From: Adiantum capillus-veneris
Taxonomy: Eukaryota; Streptophyta; Polypodiopsida; Polypodiales; Pteridaceae
Length of the DNA stretch: 64,000 nucleotides
Direction of reading: 5' to 3'
Assembly (NCBI GenBank): GCA_014529385.2
Contig: CM043957.1
Span: 82,925,881-82,989,880, forward strand
The position numbers and the translations under genes were made by a program. This document shows, in pieces, positions 1-10,863 of this stretch (position 1 is the first letter of the stretch; the number at the start of each line of letters is the position of its first letter). The notes beneath the pieces are model-generated. The model saw nothing but the letters and a program-made list of their open reading frames with translations. It was not told the origin of the DNA and ran no database searches.

Positions 1-340
1 AGGATTTTTTAACATCTCTCTAGTAAATGGGCCTAGATGGATTAAAAAAGCCAACTCTTCTAACACCTATCACTTTGATGAGAAGAAGCTAGGGGATTAC
101 ATTACGTGGCTTCTAGACAAATGTTCAGTCCCCTTTGGTGGCCAATGCTACAACCAAAGCCTTGGTATCCCTATGGAATTTTCTTCCTCACCCCTTATGT
201 GTAATTTATACTTAGCATTTTTTTAGTACAAGTGGTTTCTGGAGACTATAAAGAATAAAAATACATGTTATAAACTATCTCTAGTTATTTATACATATAA
301 ATACATGGATGATATCCCGAGCCTCAACAATAGGACCTTC
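1..340 (+). pseudogene. Penelope-like element reverse transcriptase core, 5'-truncated by window edge
   Basis: The plus strand reads as a degenerate reverse transcriptase of the Penelope-like (PLE) type. Visible motifs are a W-L-x-D segment before an FGG...LGIPM block (about 134-175) and a YMDD catalytic box at 302-313, followed by SLNNRTF ending at 340. PLE polymerases normally have IPMG; here the Gly codon reads Glu, and one in-frame stop lies between the two boxes. The frame continues into the part starting at 8625, because NNRTF at 340 joins directly to LDEINLIYP there. PLEs are retroelements distinct from LTR and LINE classes; this copy is dead. The upstream part lies outside the window. 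The call rests on motif order, not on a search. Confidence 0.68.
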
Positions 341-1187
341 TGATAGCCAAAAATGACATGCCATATGGGGTGGCCTCTACAACACACATAGCCTGAACAT
401 CCCTAAGCATCATCTCAAGGTCGGAGTAATTCTATAACTAGAGAGGCCACCACCTAGCATAAGTGGGGCTAGGACGCAAACATACATGACCTAGGGTAGC
501 AAAAGTGAGATGCCCTCTAGGTAAACGACATGAAATGGTGATGCAACAAACGTTCACATGTAGAAAATGCCTAGTCAACATTTAGGAGTGTGTGTACAAG
601 AGAGGTATGTGACAAGGTCAGAATGGAGCATACTGAATGACTGGAGAGGCCGCACATGATGGAGCACAAGCAAAGTGATATACAAGAGATGAAACATCCC
701 GCGAATGTGGGAAAACAAAGCTAAGGAGAACAAAGAATGGACCCAAAGATCAAGACAACATTGCACACTTTTATTTGTGATGATGATACTTACAAATGGT
801 GGTCTTGGCTGTTACAAACCTGGCTCTTGGTACTAGGGATGCATGATGGAATGCGAGCACCATATGGTGCATTGCGAAGTTGGAGTTAGCAGGAGGTTAG
901 CACGTTAGCGGGAGGTTAGTTGAGGGGAAACATCAAGACGATGCAACCACCGACGACGTCAATCACCAGCATCGAGAGCGGCCCGGAGTAGCATGGTGTC
1001 GATGCATTCAATCCTAGCGTGCTCATGCTGCCTTACGAGGGAATAGTGACTGCCTTATGTGCATGGAGTGGTTGTGACTAGTAACTCAACCAATGGTGTG
1101 GTGGAGAATGGGGAAAATGGTGATGTTTCCAATGCTAAAAATGCCCATGCTTGCAACAAAACATGATGCCATGAGCTCCTTAGCTTG

Positions 1188-1508
1188 TGTTGAGATGTCG
1201 AGCTCTACATCTTGAGCTGGCATCCACTACGGGTCTTGGCCGGTTACGACATTTACTCACTGGCGTGCTAGGTGACCGACACGGAGGATCTCTACCAGTG
1301 ATTCTACAGCTGGACTACTCTTATGGTGCCAGCCTAGTACGCTTCTAGCGAGTTCACACTTAGTGACCGCATGTACATATGTGCTACTTTTCAGTTTTAG
1401 CACTTAGTCATTTTGTACTCTCTTTTCTGTGAGAAGAAGAAGAAGCTTTCCATCTCTGTGTGGTGTGTGCTTGTCTTGTGTAGCTCTCTTGCATCCTCAT
1501 TCTTTACA
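1188..1508 (+). repeat. 5' LTR of copia A
   Basis: This 321-base repeat starts TGTTGAGATG and ends TCTTTACA. It matches 7057-7378 nearly base for base. It is followed directly by a methionine-tRNA primer-binding site, which fixes its 3' end. Confidence 0.95.
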
Positions 1509-1520
1509 TGGTATCAGAGC
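1509..1520 (+). other. Primer-binding site (initiator tRNA-Met) of copia A
   Basis: TGGTATCAGAGC abuts the 5' LTR. This is the usual plant copia site complementary to the 3' end of initiator tRNA-Met, where minus-strand cDNA synthesis starts. Confidence 0.9.
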
Positions 1521-1812
1521 GTGGTGCAGGCAAGAGAGGCTAAGAGAGCAAGAGCATCACAATCCCTTCGTTCGCAGTCCATGACCAGATGCCAATTTTT
1601 TCGTACAAGTTTTTAGAGGTTTTTCGTACAAGTTTCTGAACAGGTCTCCAAAGTGCAGTACACAAAGATTTACTGTACAAGTACAGTGGTTGTATGTACG
1701 CTTGATTGTGGACACTCGTTGAGTGTAGAAAGCGTTACAGGTACCACGATAGTAGGTTCAGCAGATTTGCAGGTTTTTGCAGATTGCAACTATTTTGTCT
1801 TAGTGCTTCAAT

Positions 1813-4395
1813 ATGTCTGACGGTTTCAGTCATATTGTTACTGAGAAGCTTGAGAAAAATAACTACCTTGCATGGAAGTTCAGAATGACTAATTTCCTAA
1901 AAGGAAAAGGTTATTGGGACTATGTAGAAGGAGACAATGAAAAGGAACCAAAGATTCCCGAGGCAAATGCTACAGCAGAACAAAGAAAAGCTTTGAGGGA
2001 CTGGCAACAAGGCCAGAGCAAAGTGATGTATTGGCTTTCTATGAGCATCACAGATGGCATGATGGGCTATGTACAGGATGCTGAAACCCCCGCCATTGCA
2101 TGGAAAAACTTAGGCAGAGTGTTTGAGGTGAACACCAAGGCCAGGAAGCTTCAACTAAAGTCGGAGCTAAATCAGGTTAAGAGGAACAACCTTTCCATCA
2201 ATGATTATGCTTTGAAGATCAAGAGTATCATTGAGGCTCTTGGATCTATCAAAGTCTCAGTGGTAGACGATGACATTGTCCGTGCATGCTTGGATGGTCT
2301 AGGAGATGAGTATGTACATTTCAGGTCTTCCATGAATACAAGAGACGACATCCCCGTGTTCCAAGATTTGATTTCTATGCTTATTCTTGAGGAGAAGAAC
2401 CTTGACACATCTTCTTCTCATGGCAGAAATAATTCTGAACAGGCCTTCTATTCTAACTCCAACAGAGGTAGAGGTAGAGGTCGTGGTCGAGGCCCAAGGG
2501 GTTGCAGGGGCCAATTTCAAGAAGGTCAATCAAATCAAAACAATACAGGTGGCAGGGGAAACCAGTCTCAAGGCAGGGGGAGTCAAAGAGGTCGTGGTGC
2601 AGGATCAAGCAGGCAGCAGCATACTACAGATAACAGAGAATGTTGGACTTGTGGTGAAAGAGGTCACATGTCACGTGACTGTCCAAAGGGAAAAGCAAGT
2701 GGAAAGAGAGAACAGGGCAACTATGCATCTACTAGCAGAGATGCAGATGACAGCAAAAATGAGCGCATTTTTGTTATGCAGCATGTAATGAATACAATGA
2801 CTGCAGAGAATTCCACCCAAGATGATGTTTGGTATGTGGATTCAGGTGCCTCTAATCACATGACGTCTCGTGGAGAGTGGTTTAGAGATATGCGCAAACC
2901 AAATGTGTCAGGCTATGTGCAGACAGGAGATGACACAGCTCACCCCATTGCTCATGTAGGGGACATACCTCTAAATACGAAGAGTGAGAAATCAAAGTAC
3001 TTAGCAGATGTACTTCATGTCCCAAACATTATAAAGAATCTTGTTTCTGTTGGACAAATGGTTGAGCAGGGTTTGCAGGTTCGCTTCAATCCGAATGGCT
3101 TTTATGTAGAAGATTTCCAGAATGGCTGTAAGCTGATCACAGAGGGCAAATGTGTAGGCAAAATGTTTACGCTGAATGTAGACATGCCTACGGTAAAAGC
3201 TGCATTATTTGCACAGGGCACAGGTGTTGTGGCTGATGTTGACATTTGGCACAAACGCATTGGCCATGTCAATGAGCAGAGATTGTGCAGCATGCAATCA
3301 AAACAGATTGTAAAAGGTTTGCCCAAATTCAAGGTGGATGGTATGCATAAAGTGTGTGCAGCATGCCAGTTTGGAAAACAGTCAAAGGGCTCATTTCCAC
3401 ATGAGCGCAATGTATGTAAAAAGCCACTTGAGGTGGTGCACATAGATGTTTGGGGTCCAACTGATACTGCAAGTATACATGGTTGCAGGTATTATGTCTC
3501 TTTCATTGATGACCATACAAGGAAAGTATGGGTCTACTCCATGCGTAACAAAAGTGAAGTGTTTGGTCACTTTCAGGACTTCAAAGTCATGATTGAGAAG
3601 GAGACAGATATGCAAATCAAGACATTGAGGTCAGATGGAGGGGGAGAGTACTTCTCCAATGATTTTTCAGATTTTCTGCGAATGCATGGTATACGCAGGC
3701 AGTTTACATGCAGATATACTCCACAGCAGAATGGGATCGCAGAAAGAAAAAACAGGCACATTGTAGAGGTTGCACGTGCATTGATGAATGAGAAGAACAT
3801 GCCTCATCATTTCTGGGCTGAAGCTGTAAATACAGCTGTGTACATTATGAACAGGACACCTACAGCTGCGGTGCATGATGTAACACCTGAGGAAAAGTTT
3901 ACAGGTACAAAGCCTGATTTGGCACACTTGAAAGTGTTTGGCTCCATAGCTTATGTGCATGTACCAGATGAGTTGCGTAGGAAATTGGATCCTAAAGCAG
4001 AGAAATGTATTCTTGTGGGATATTCCCTTGAACAAAAGGGGTACAGGTGCTACAATCCTACTACACGAGAATTACGAGTGAGCAGAGATGTAGTCTTTGA
4101 TGAGATGAGCAGCTGGTACAGTAATGCACATGGCACTATTGGGGCTGATGTAAAAGATGATGTGGTTGTACAAAATGTGAGGCCACAGTACGTACGCAGG
4201 TTACTCCACCAGCAGGTACAGGGAATGTATCACGAAAAGGAAAGGAAAAGGTTGATGAACCTCCCTTTATGGCTGATGCATCATCAGGTTTTTCACATGT
4301 AGACATGGATTCAAATGGTTCTGAACAAAGTCTTGATGAGGAATTTGGAATTTCGGCTGTCAGGACACCCATTAGGAAAAGTTTGGACTCTCCAT
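1813..4395 (+). pseudogene. copia A gag-protease-integrase polyprotein, N-terminal part, frameshifted
   Basis: An 829-codon frame opens with a copia Gag domain (residues about 1-200), then an RG-rich stretch and a CCHC zinc knuckle, CWTCGERGHMSRDC (from residue 277). The protease has its DSGA active site at D343, and a GAG-pre-integrase motif WHKRIGH follows. The integrase core carries D545, D608 and E644 with the family's D-D35-E spacing. The first ATG at 1813 lies about 290 bases after the primer-binding site. A frameshift near 4190 moves the frame, and coding resumes in another frame up to about 4395, where the 914-bp insertion interrupts it. It would have made the capsid, processing and integration proteins of the element. 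Confidence 0.93.
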
Positions 4396-4400
4396 GGGCC

Positions 4401-5314
4401 TTGTAAGGATCCCTAATTTCAAGGGATTATAGGCTAAAATGTTTACTTTAAGAGGGAATACCAAACCACTTATAGGCTCTGTATCGGTTTTGACCTTGAA
4501 AAATAATATCTCCAATGGGATTCTTTTCAAGAGTAAAGAAAGTGGCTGAAAATTTTGAAAATCTCGTTTTTCAACATAAAGTCTCATGTAGAAGGGTTTT
4601 CTATTCATATTTTTATCAAAGCCTTTTATTAAAAGCTTTTCAAAAGCTTGATAATAGCTAGGATGGCGATTTTCAAGGCAGATATCTGACGAAAGTGACC
4701 CGCCAACTGTTAAAGTAGCGTGGGCTTGGGCTGTAGCGCCGAACATCTCTGAACACACATGAGGTATGCTGAATCCTCATTGGCCACCCGTCCCTTGCAT
4801 TATGAAAGAGCCCGGCAGCAGCGCAGGCTGAATTGAAGGCACTCACAGTCATAGGCCCTGGGAGGCGGCTTGTGTTGTACTATATTCTGCCAAGGCTACC
4901 TAGTTGCTCTGCAAGCACCAATCGATGCTTGCCAGGTTGGTGCATGAACAGCTAGAGCGCGTGATGGACTAGCCTTCCTCCCCAATCAAAACTAGCCATG
5001 ACTCCTCCTTTAGCTAGATTAATTTTCGATCGTTTTATTCGCCTAAAACCTTTAGTTTCTCCCTTTTAAAAGCTTGAAAGGGCGTATTAAATTAATCCTT
5101 GTACCCCACAATCCAAAATGGACGGACATAGTTGTCAAAGAAGTTAACATCTTCTTGCTTCAATAGCCTCTCTCTATAAAAGAGCCATGGTTTCGTTCAA
5201 CAAATAGTGGTTTTGACCTAAAAGAAACAAGGGAATAGGAAGGCACACCTAGGTACTAGGTGATATCCCAACCCCCTCCTCATTGGCCAGTTTTTAACCT
5301 CCGCTTAATCAAAA
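4401..5314. mobile_element. 914-bp non-coding insertion inside copia A pol
   Basis: Copia coding sequence stops at about 4395 and resumes after about 5320. The intervening bases lack similarity to copia and lack a long ORF. A perfect 5-bp direct repeat GGGCC flanks it (4396-4400 and 5315-5319), as expected for a target-site duplication. The ends TTGTAAGG and ATCAAAA show no TG...CA and no clear terminal inverted repeat, so the class is unknown. Confidence 0.5.
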
Positions 5315-5329
5315 GGGCCCAACTAGAGT

Positions 5330-7062
5330 CCATATTTTTCCTAATGCTGGTGTAAGGAAAGTACAAGAAGATGCTAGAGGGCAAAGGAGTGACCCAGGAC
5401 CGCGCAGATCTAACAGAGTCAGAAATCCAGTTTAAAAATTGACTTTTGATGGGTATCTAGCGCATCACCAAGCCTACATGGCTAATGTGATAGAGGATGT
5501 GGAACCCACATGTTTTGAGGATGCAGTTGGAAATGTGCATTGGGATGATGCAATGAATGAAGAGATGGCTGCATTGGAAGCAAATGACACATGGGAGTTG
5601 GTGCCATTGCCAAGTGGCAAGAAAGCTATTGGCTGTAAATGGGTGTATAAAACCAAGCATAAGGCTGATGATAACATTGAGCGTCACAAGGCAAGGCTGG
5701 TCGCAAAGGGTTATGCACAAACGTATGGCATAGACTATGAGGAGACCTTTGATCCAGTGGCAAAGATGACGACTGTGAGAGCTGTCATAGCAGTGGCTGC
5801 ATCTAGAGGATGGATTATGCATCAAATGGATGTAAAGAATGCCTTCTTGAATGGTGAGTTGCAAGAGGAAGTGTATATGGATCTGCCACCTGGTTATGTC
5901 GATCCAGGTTACCCAGATTATGTATGCAGACTTCTCAAAGCTTTGTATGGTTTGAAGCAGGGCTCTCGAGCATGGTATGACAGGATTGCCAAGTATCTTG
6001 TCAGTTTTGGGTTTAGGAGAGCTCATGCTAATCATTCACTCTATGTACGTGAGAGTGATGTGGGGATTGTGGTCATTACCATATATGTAGATGACCTTAT
6101 TATTGTGGGTGACAATGCTATGGAGATTGACCATGTGAAGGGTCTTCTCAAACAGGAGTTTGAAATGAAAGATTTGGGCGACTTGCGCTACTTTCTTGGC
6201 ATTGAGGTGATCAGGACTCCAGAGGGTGTATGGCTGTCACAGAGGCAGTATGCTTTGGACATGTTGTCAAAGTATGGTATGGTTGATTGTAAGCCAATTT
6301 CTATTCCCTTGGATGTGAATGCAAAGCTGAGTGCAGAGAAGGGTGATGTTGTTGAAGATGTCAAGATGTACAGGAAGATTGTGGGTAGTCTAATCTACTT
6401 GACTATCACGAGGCCAGACTTGAGCTACAGACTTGAGCTACACAGTAGGCTTGGAGAGTTAGTTCATGCAACTTCCGAGGAAGCCACATTTGGATGGAGT
6501 ACAACGCACACTTCGGTATGTGCAAGGGACTCTTGACTACGCATTGTTCTATGCAGCAGATGTGCCATTAGCATTGTATGGGTATAAAGATGCAGATTGG
6601 GTAGGTAGCATTGTTGATAGGAGATCTACGAGTGGCTTCATGTTCTCTTTTGGGAGTGTTGCTATTACTTGGAGCAGCAAAAAGCAGCCTACGATTGCTT
6701 TATTGAGCACAGAGGCCGAGTATAGAGGTGCGGCAGTTGCGGCGTGCGAGGTAGCTTGGCTATGCACATTACTTAAGGACTTGGGAGTGCAGGTGGACCA
6801 ATAAATTGTCATCCATTGTGACAACCTTAGCAGCATGCAGTTGGCCAGGAACCCAGTGTTCCATGCCAGGACCAAGCACATAGAGGTCCATTACCACTAC
6901 GTTCGAGAGCGAGTGTTGGCGGGCGACATCGACTTGGTCTACGTCAGCACAGAGGAGCAGATAGCGGATATCTTTACCAAGGCCCTCGGAGCTGAGAAGC
7001 TTCGACGTTTCTGGACTATGCTTTGGACTCTGCGAAATGCAGAGCCCAAGGGGGAGTGTTGA
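5330..7062 (+). pseudogene. copia A reverse transcriptase-RNase H, broken
   Basis: The reverse transcriptase reads from a linker region through the EANDTWELV and QMDVKNAFLNG motifs to YVDDL near 6084-6095. RNase H follows with DADWVG, STEAEY and an HCDN motif, so its acidic residues are present. Breaks visible are a stop just before 5439, a 13-bp tandem duplication at 6417-6442 that shifts the frame, a stop after residues GVQVDQ near 6802, and a later short frame that runs into the 3' LTR at 7062. The polymerase and RNase H would copy the element's RNA to DNA; this copy cannot. Confidence 0.93.
7048..7056 (+). other. Polypurine tract of copia A
   Basis: AAGGGGGAG lies directly against the start of the 3' LTR. 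It is the expected plus-strand cDNA primer. Confidence 0.85.
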
Positions 7063-7378
7063 GATGTCCAGCTCTACATCTTGAGCTGGCATCCACTACG
7101 GGTCTTGGCCGCTTACGACATTTACTCACTGGTGTGTTAGGTGACCGACACGGAGGATCTCTGCCATTGATTCTACAGCTGGACTACTCTTATGGTGCCA
7201 ACCTAGTACGCTTCTAGCGAGTTCACACTTAGTGACCGCATGTACATATCTGCTACTTTTCAGTTTTAGCACTTAGTCATTTTGTAATCTCTTTTCTGTG
7301 AGACGAAGAAAGAAGCTTTCCATCTCTGTGTGGTGTGTGCTTGTCTTGTGTAGCTCTCTTGCATCCTCATTCTTTATA
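7057..7378 (+). repeat. 3' LTR of copia A
   Basis: This second LTR copy starts TGTTGAGATG. Its last two bases are TA where the 5' LTR has CA, a likely point change. Target duplication GCTTG follows at 7379-7383. Confidence 0.95.
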
Positions 7379-7482
7379 GCTTGGGAGGTGCATTATGTGC
7401 TTAGTGGTGCTTAAAATGTAGAGTGCATGGAGCTAGTGTGTTCCTCCTTCACTTGTCCTTTGGTGCTTAGCGAAATCCTCTT

Positions 7483-7488
7483 TATATA
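7483..7488 (+). promoter_or_regulatory. TATA-like box in the 341-8620 solo-LTR-like unit
   Basis: CTTTATATAGGC is a good plant TATA context. It lies in LTR-like sequence just downstream of the copia insertion. Function is inferred only from sequence. Confidence 0.4.
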
Positions 7489-7914
7489 GGCTTGAGAGGT
7501 GGTCCTTACCTAATGGTCCTTGCAAATATCCACTGGTCGTTGTAGGGAGCCTAGATGCCTCTCTAGTAAGAGAGATAGAGAGGGAGAGAAGGTAGAGATA
7601 GAGAGAGAGGAAAGAGTGGGATGGGGAGAGTTTTTTTACAATCCACTAGCCACTGGCTAGGTTATTAGGGAAGAGTGGAATTTGGGGCATTTACAAGGGG
7701 TTTTGTTGATGGTTTGGGTGGTCGGTGTGAGGTTTAAGGCTGTCGAATTGGTATTTGTTGCGGAAGGCCAAGTTACTACGTGTCACTTTCTTTAGATGCC
7801 GGTTGAGGCGCGCCTTTGGTGCCTTTCTTGTTTCCATGTCGGCGGCGCGCGACTTGGCCTTCTCTTCTTTGTTGTTGGCGTTGATTCCTTTGGTTTTTAT
7901 TATTTTCTGGTGTG

Positions 7915-8172
7915 TGCATATATGCGTGTGTGTTTGATGTGTTTATGTTCGTGCGTGTAGAGGTGCTCGTGTATGTATGGGTTTATGTGTTGTGTGTGCA
8001 TGCATATATGTATGGGTGTGTATGTATGTGGGGTGTTATGTGAGTATGTGTAAGTGTGTGTGTTATGTGAGTATGTGTAAGTGTGTGTGTGTGAATAATA
8101 GCATAATAAGATTTATAGAGAGAAAATGAGAATGAGAGAGAGGGAGGGAGAGGGTGCTGGGAGAGGGGAGGG

Positions 8173-8211
<39 letters not shown>

Positions 8212-8250
8212 GGGGTGTGTGTGTATTTAGAGAGAGAGAGAGCGGCTCTG
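7915..8250. repeat. GT-rich and GA-rich microsatellites
   Basis: Imperfect TATGTGTGTG repeats lead to a pure (GT)16 run at 8175-8206 and several GA runs on both sides. Reading frames here encode only repeat peptides and are not counted as genes. Confidence 0.9.
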
Positions 8251-8624
8251 GTATGCTGCATGGCGGCCCGCCACTGGAAGAAAGACAACCACAACTTGGT
8301 TTATGCGCCCGCGGGGCTAGGTGACACAGGAGCAGGGATAAGAGAGATGGTGGTGGATTGGCAGAGCCGAGCAGGAGAGAGAGAGAGAGACCTATGTCTT
8401 CTGGTGATAATGGAGAGAGGTGTGGCCAAATTGGTGGCGGCCCGTCGGTGGTTAAGCATAGAGGGGGTGGTGAATGTTAAAAAAAACAACTTTTTATCGT
8501 TTTTTCTTGGTAATGAGCTCCCCCCTACTTGGGGTTGGTTCTTGCGGCCGCGGTTTTGAAAACCGGCCAACTTCAGTTTCTTTGGCTGGGCTAGAGGGTG
8601 GTGCGGCTAAACCAGTATCACTTC

Positions 8625-9005
8625 CTTGATGAGATTAACCTTATTTACCCTAACTGCCTTAAGATTGAACCTACTTACGGGGAAGGATTTCAATCCCTAT
8701 AATGGTGACTATGAGTACCGTTTCATCTGGAAAGGGGACCAATTTAACATATCTTCCATAGAATTTGTCAAGAAGAAAAGTAACCGGTCCCATAAACCGG
8801 CTCTTAATACGTGTATTAGTCTTCTCCACATGATCATGTATTCATCTTCTAACTGCTTTGTATCATGGAAAGACAATAGACTTCTTATTCAAAAATTTTG
8901 ACTCAATGGCTTCAAAAAAAGTGACCTAATTTATACCATCATTAAGGCTATTTCGTTGAAATGTTGGCTTCGTCTAAATCTTTATCGCACTAATCTCATT
9001 TCTTT
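8625..9005 (+). pseudogene. Penelope-like element, part downstream of the RT core
   Basis: This continues the reading frame left at 340. It begins LDEINLIYPNCLKIE, which in Penelope-like proteins follows the catalytic box. After a frameshift near 8695 it goes on with KGDQFN, SNRSHKPA, CISLLHMIMYSS and NGFKKSDL, a spacing that fits the PLE thumb region. No GIY-YIG endonuclease was recognised after it. Stops and shifts show it is dead. Confidence 0.6.
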
Positions 9006-9010
9006 AATTA

Positions 9011-9059
9011 GGTAGTAGGCCCATACACAATGGTCCTACTACCGACCCATTGTGTATGG
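9011..9059. repeat. Two interleaved perfect inverted repeats
   Basis: GGTAGTAGG (9011-9019) is complementary to CCTACTACC (9035-9043). CCATACACAATGG (9021-9033) is complementary to CCATTGTGTATGG (9047-9059). The order A-B-A'-B' is that of a pseudoknot rather than a simple hairpin. Connecting bases are only 1, 1 and 3, so both full helices probably cannot form together; alternative hairpins are more likely. It lies just after the Penelope-like remnant. Its role is unknown. Confidence 0.8.
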
Positions 9060-9095
9060 CGCCTGGGAAAGGGCGGGTACACACACACACACACA

Positions 9096-10863
9096 CTCTT
9101 TGGTATTGCTACTTGCTCAGATTGAGTAAAATAGGGGGTTTTCCATTAAGGTATCCTCACCAGGTCACCTTATGGTTTTCCGGCTCTTATACCACTCTTA
9201 CAATCACTCAACCTCTTTTACAGCTATATCCTCCTTTCTTTGTTGTGACCCTACAAGGGTGTGTGGACGCCTACCAATTCAAGATGGCTAGATTACTTAC
9301 TTTTTTGCACTCAGCTTCCCCTTAGTTTTTTCCCCCCGTGGGTAGCTACCCTGATAAAGGGTGCATGCTAAATGTAACCTCATAAAGGTAAGGGGAAAAC
9401 GTGGAGGTTTAATCCCCCCTTCTACCGAAGTCCGCTTCACACCGCTATTGTCGCTGTGTGTGTGTGTGTGTGTGTGTGCTGCATTTCCTGCCCTCAAGTT
9501 GCTCTATGCACCTTAACTTAAAGCTACATAGTCCTAGCCCCCATTAGGTGGCCGCATTGGTGACACATAAGGAATGGCACCTTGCAGGATCGTGCTTGTT
9601 ATGATGGGAGATGTTGCTCGTTGCTCATTAGTATGATTCAACCTCGACCTGCTTCTATTTAAAGAGGTGAGGGAGCTTTTTGCCACTCACTTAGCCTTGT
9701 TTGTGTTTTTAGTGTGTGTATTTGGAAGAGAGGGGTGTGCTCGTTGCCGCTTATTGTATGGATATAGAACTCATGGAGCAACCTTCGTAGGTTTGTCGAA
9801 TTACTTGACTTGGTTTCGTTATGCAATGTAGCACTTTTGGTCACTGAACTGCTCTCTGTCGAAAGGGATGTACTTGTGATTTTCAAGGGCACTCTAACTG
9901 TTGGTTTAATACAGCTATTTTGGAGACATTTCATCACTGTTGGTTGATACATATTATTTAAAAATTAGAAGGTTTTTTTATCTTGCCTGTCGCTATTGTT
10001 TATTGTCTAAAGAAATCTTGGCAATTTTTTGATGACTAGGATCCTCACATATGGGCTTGATGGAGCCTCTATAGGTTGAGGATAGGCCCACAATTTTGTT
10101 TTCCATCACCTTGTAAAGGGGGATTACATTGGTGGACGTTTGTATGATAGTACTATAAAAGTATGCTGCACCTTTTAAGGCGCCTTACATTGTTTGGTTT
10201 TCTAATGACACTTTGATGTACTGATTGTATGGGATAATGGTGTTAGAAGGGTTACAACACCATAGGTGTTGGCTTCTTTCCCAAGGGGCTCTGGTTATGT
10301 TGGCATAATGGTAATATTAGGGTTTTTTAACCTTGTTGCACGCTGAAATAGATTTTTTGCATGCTATGGTTTTGGATTGCAAACATAAAGCGTTGATCTT
10401 GTACACATCTCACACCACGTGCATGGGCTTTTTTTGTGGTTGAATGTGCTATAACAGAGGATTTACGTAGTGCATGACAATACTATTGAATTTATTGCAT
10501 ATTTTGGTTTTTATAAATAAGGGGTTGAGCTTTAAGGCACTTAATGATGGTTCTCACACCTACATTGGGCGTTTTTGCTGATCGAAGAGGATTAACGCAT
10601 GACATCGCACAGTATTTGGTTTTCGGATGAGGGTACTGCAGAAAAAGGTTAGAGTGGGACCTCCTTCTTTGGTTGGCCGTAGTAATTTTTTGGTTTGGTA
10701 TTCATATCTGTGGTTAAGCCTAAGCCAATCTTGAGCTATTTTTTGGTAGGATAACATTGTAGTTTTTTTTTAAATGACTTGGCGTTTATAGTCGATATGG
10801 CTTCAAAAAAAAAGATGGGCAAGTTTGAGGTGGTATAAATAAGACTGTGAGCACTTAATGTGC
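9096..10863. repeat. Large direct repeat, copy 1
   Basis: This stretch recurs at 12356-13971, from the TATTGCTACTTGC segment after a CA run to the GTGAGCACTTAA segment. Copy 1 holds about 195 bases (roughly 10161-10360) absent from copy 2. No protein motif, primer-binding site or polypurine tract was seen at its ends. It could be two copies of one transposon or a segmental duplication. Confidence 0.85.

Larger units (their letters stand above)
1188..7378 (+). mobile_element. Ty1/copia LTR retrotransposon A, full length but defective
   Basis: It is a complete structural element of about 6.2 kb: 5' LTR 1188-1508, primer-binding site, gag-pol, polypurine tract and 3' LTR 7057-7378. The 5-bp target duplication GCTTG sits at 1183-1187 and 7379-7383. 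Domain order protease, integrase, RT, RNase H identifies Ty1/copia. The pol region is broken by a frameshift near 4190, a 914-bp insertion, in-frame stops and a 13-bp duplication. The two LTRs differ at about a dozen positions, so the insertion is not very recent. Confidence 0.95.
341..8620 (+). mobile_element. Solo-LTR-like insertion splitting the Penelope-like element, itself split by copia A
   Basis: The insertion begins TGATAGCC and ends CCAGTATCA, that is TG...CA, and is flanked by CTTC on both sides (337-340 and 8621-8624). Removing it restores reading continuity of the Penelope-like RT. Without the nested copia element and its duplicated target it is about 2.08 kb. No second copy of its ends was seen, so a solo LTR left by recombination is the best reading. 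A plus-strand TATA-like box (7483-7488) fits an LTR promoter. The interval 341-1182 and the interval 7384-8620 both belong to this unit and show no coding potential. Confidence 0.55.

Noticed and set aside
5457-6035. 192-codon minus-strand ORF inside copia A
   Set aside because: It is antisense to the well-supported reverse transcriptase.
9011-9059. HDV-like or hammerhead ribozyme at the end of the Penelope-like remnant
   Set aside because: The order of pairings is suggestive, but there is no room for the extra helices of an HDV-like fold and no CTGATGA...GAAA hammerhead core was seen.
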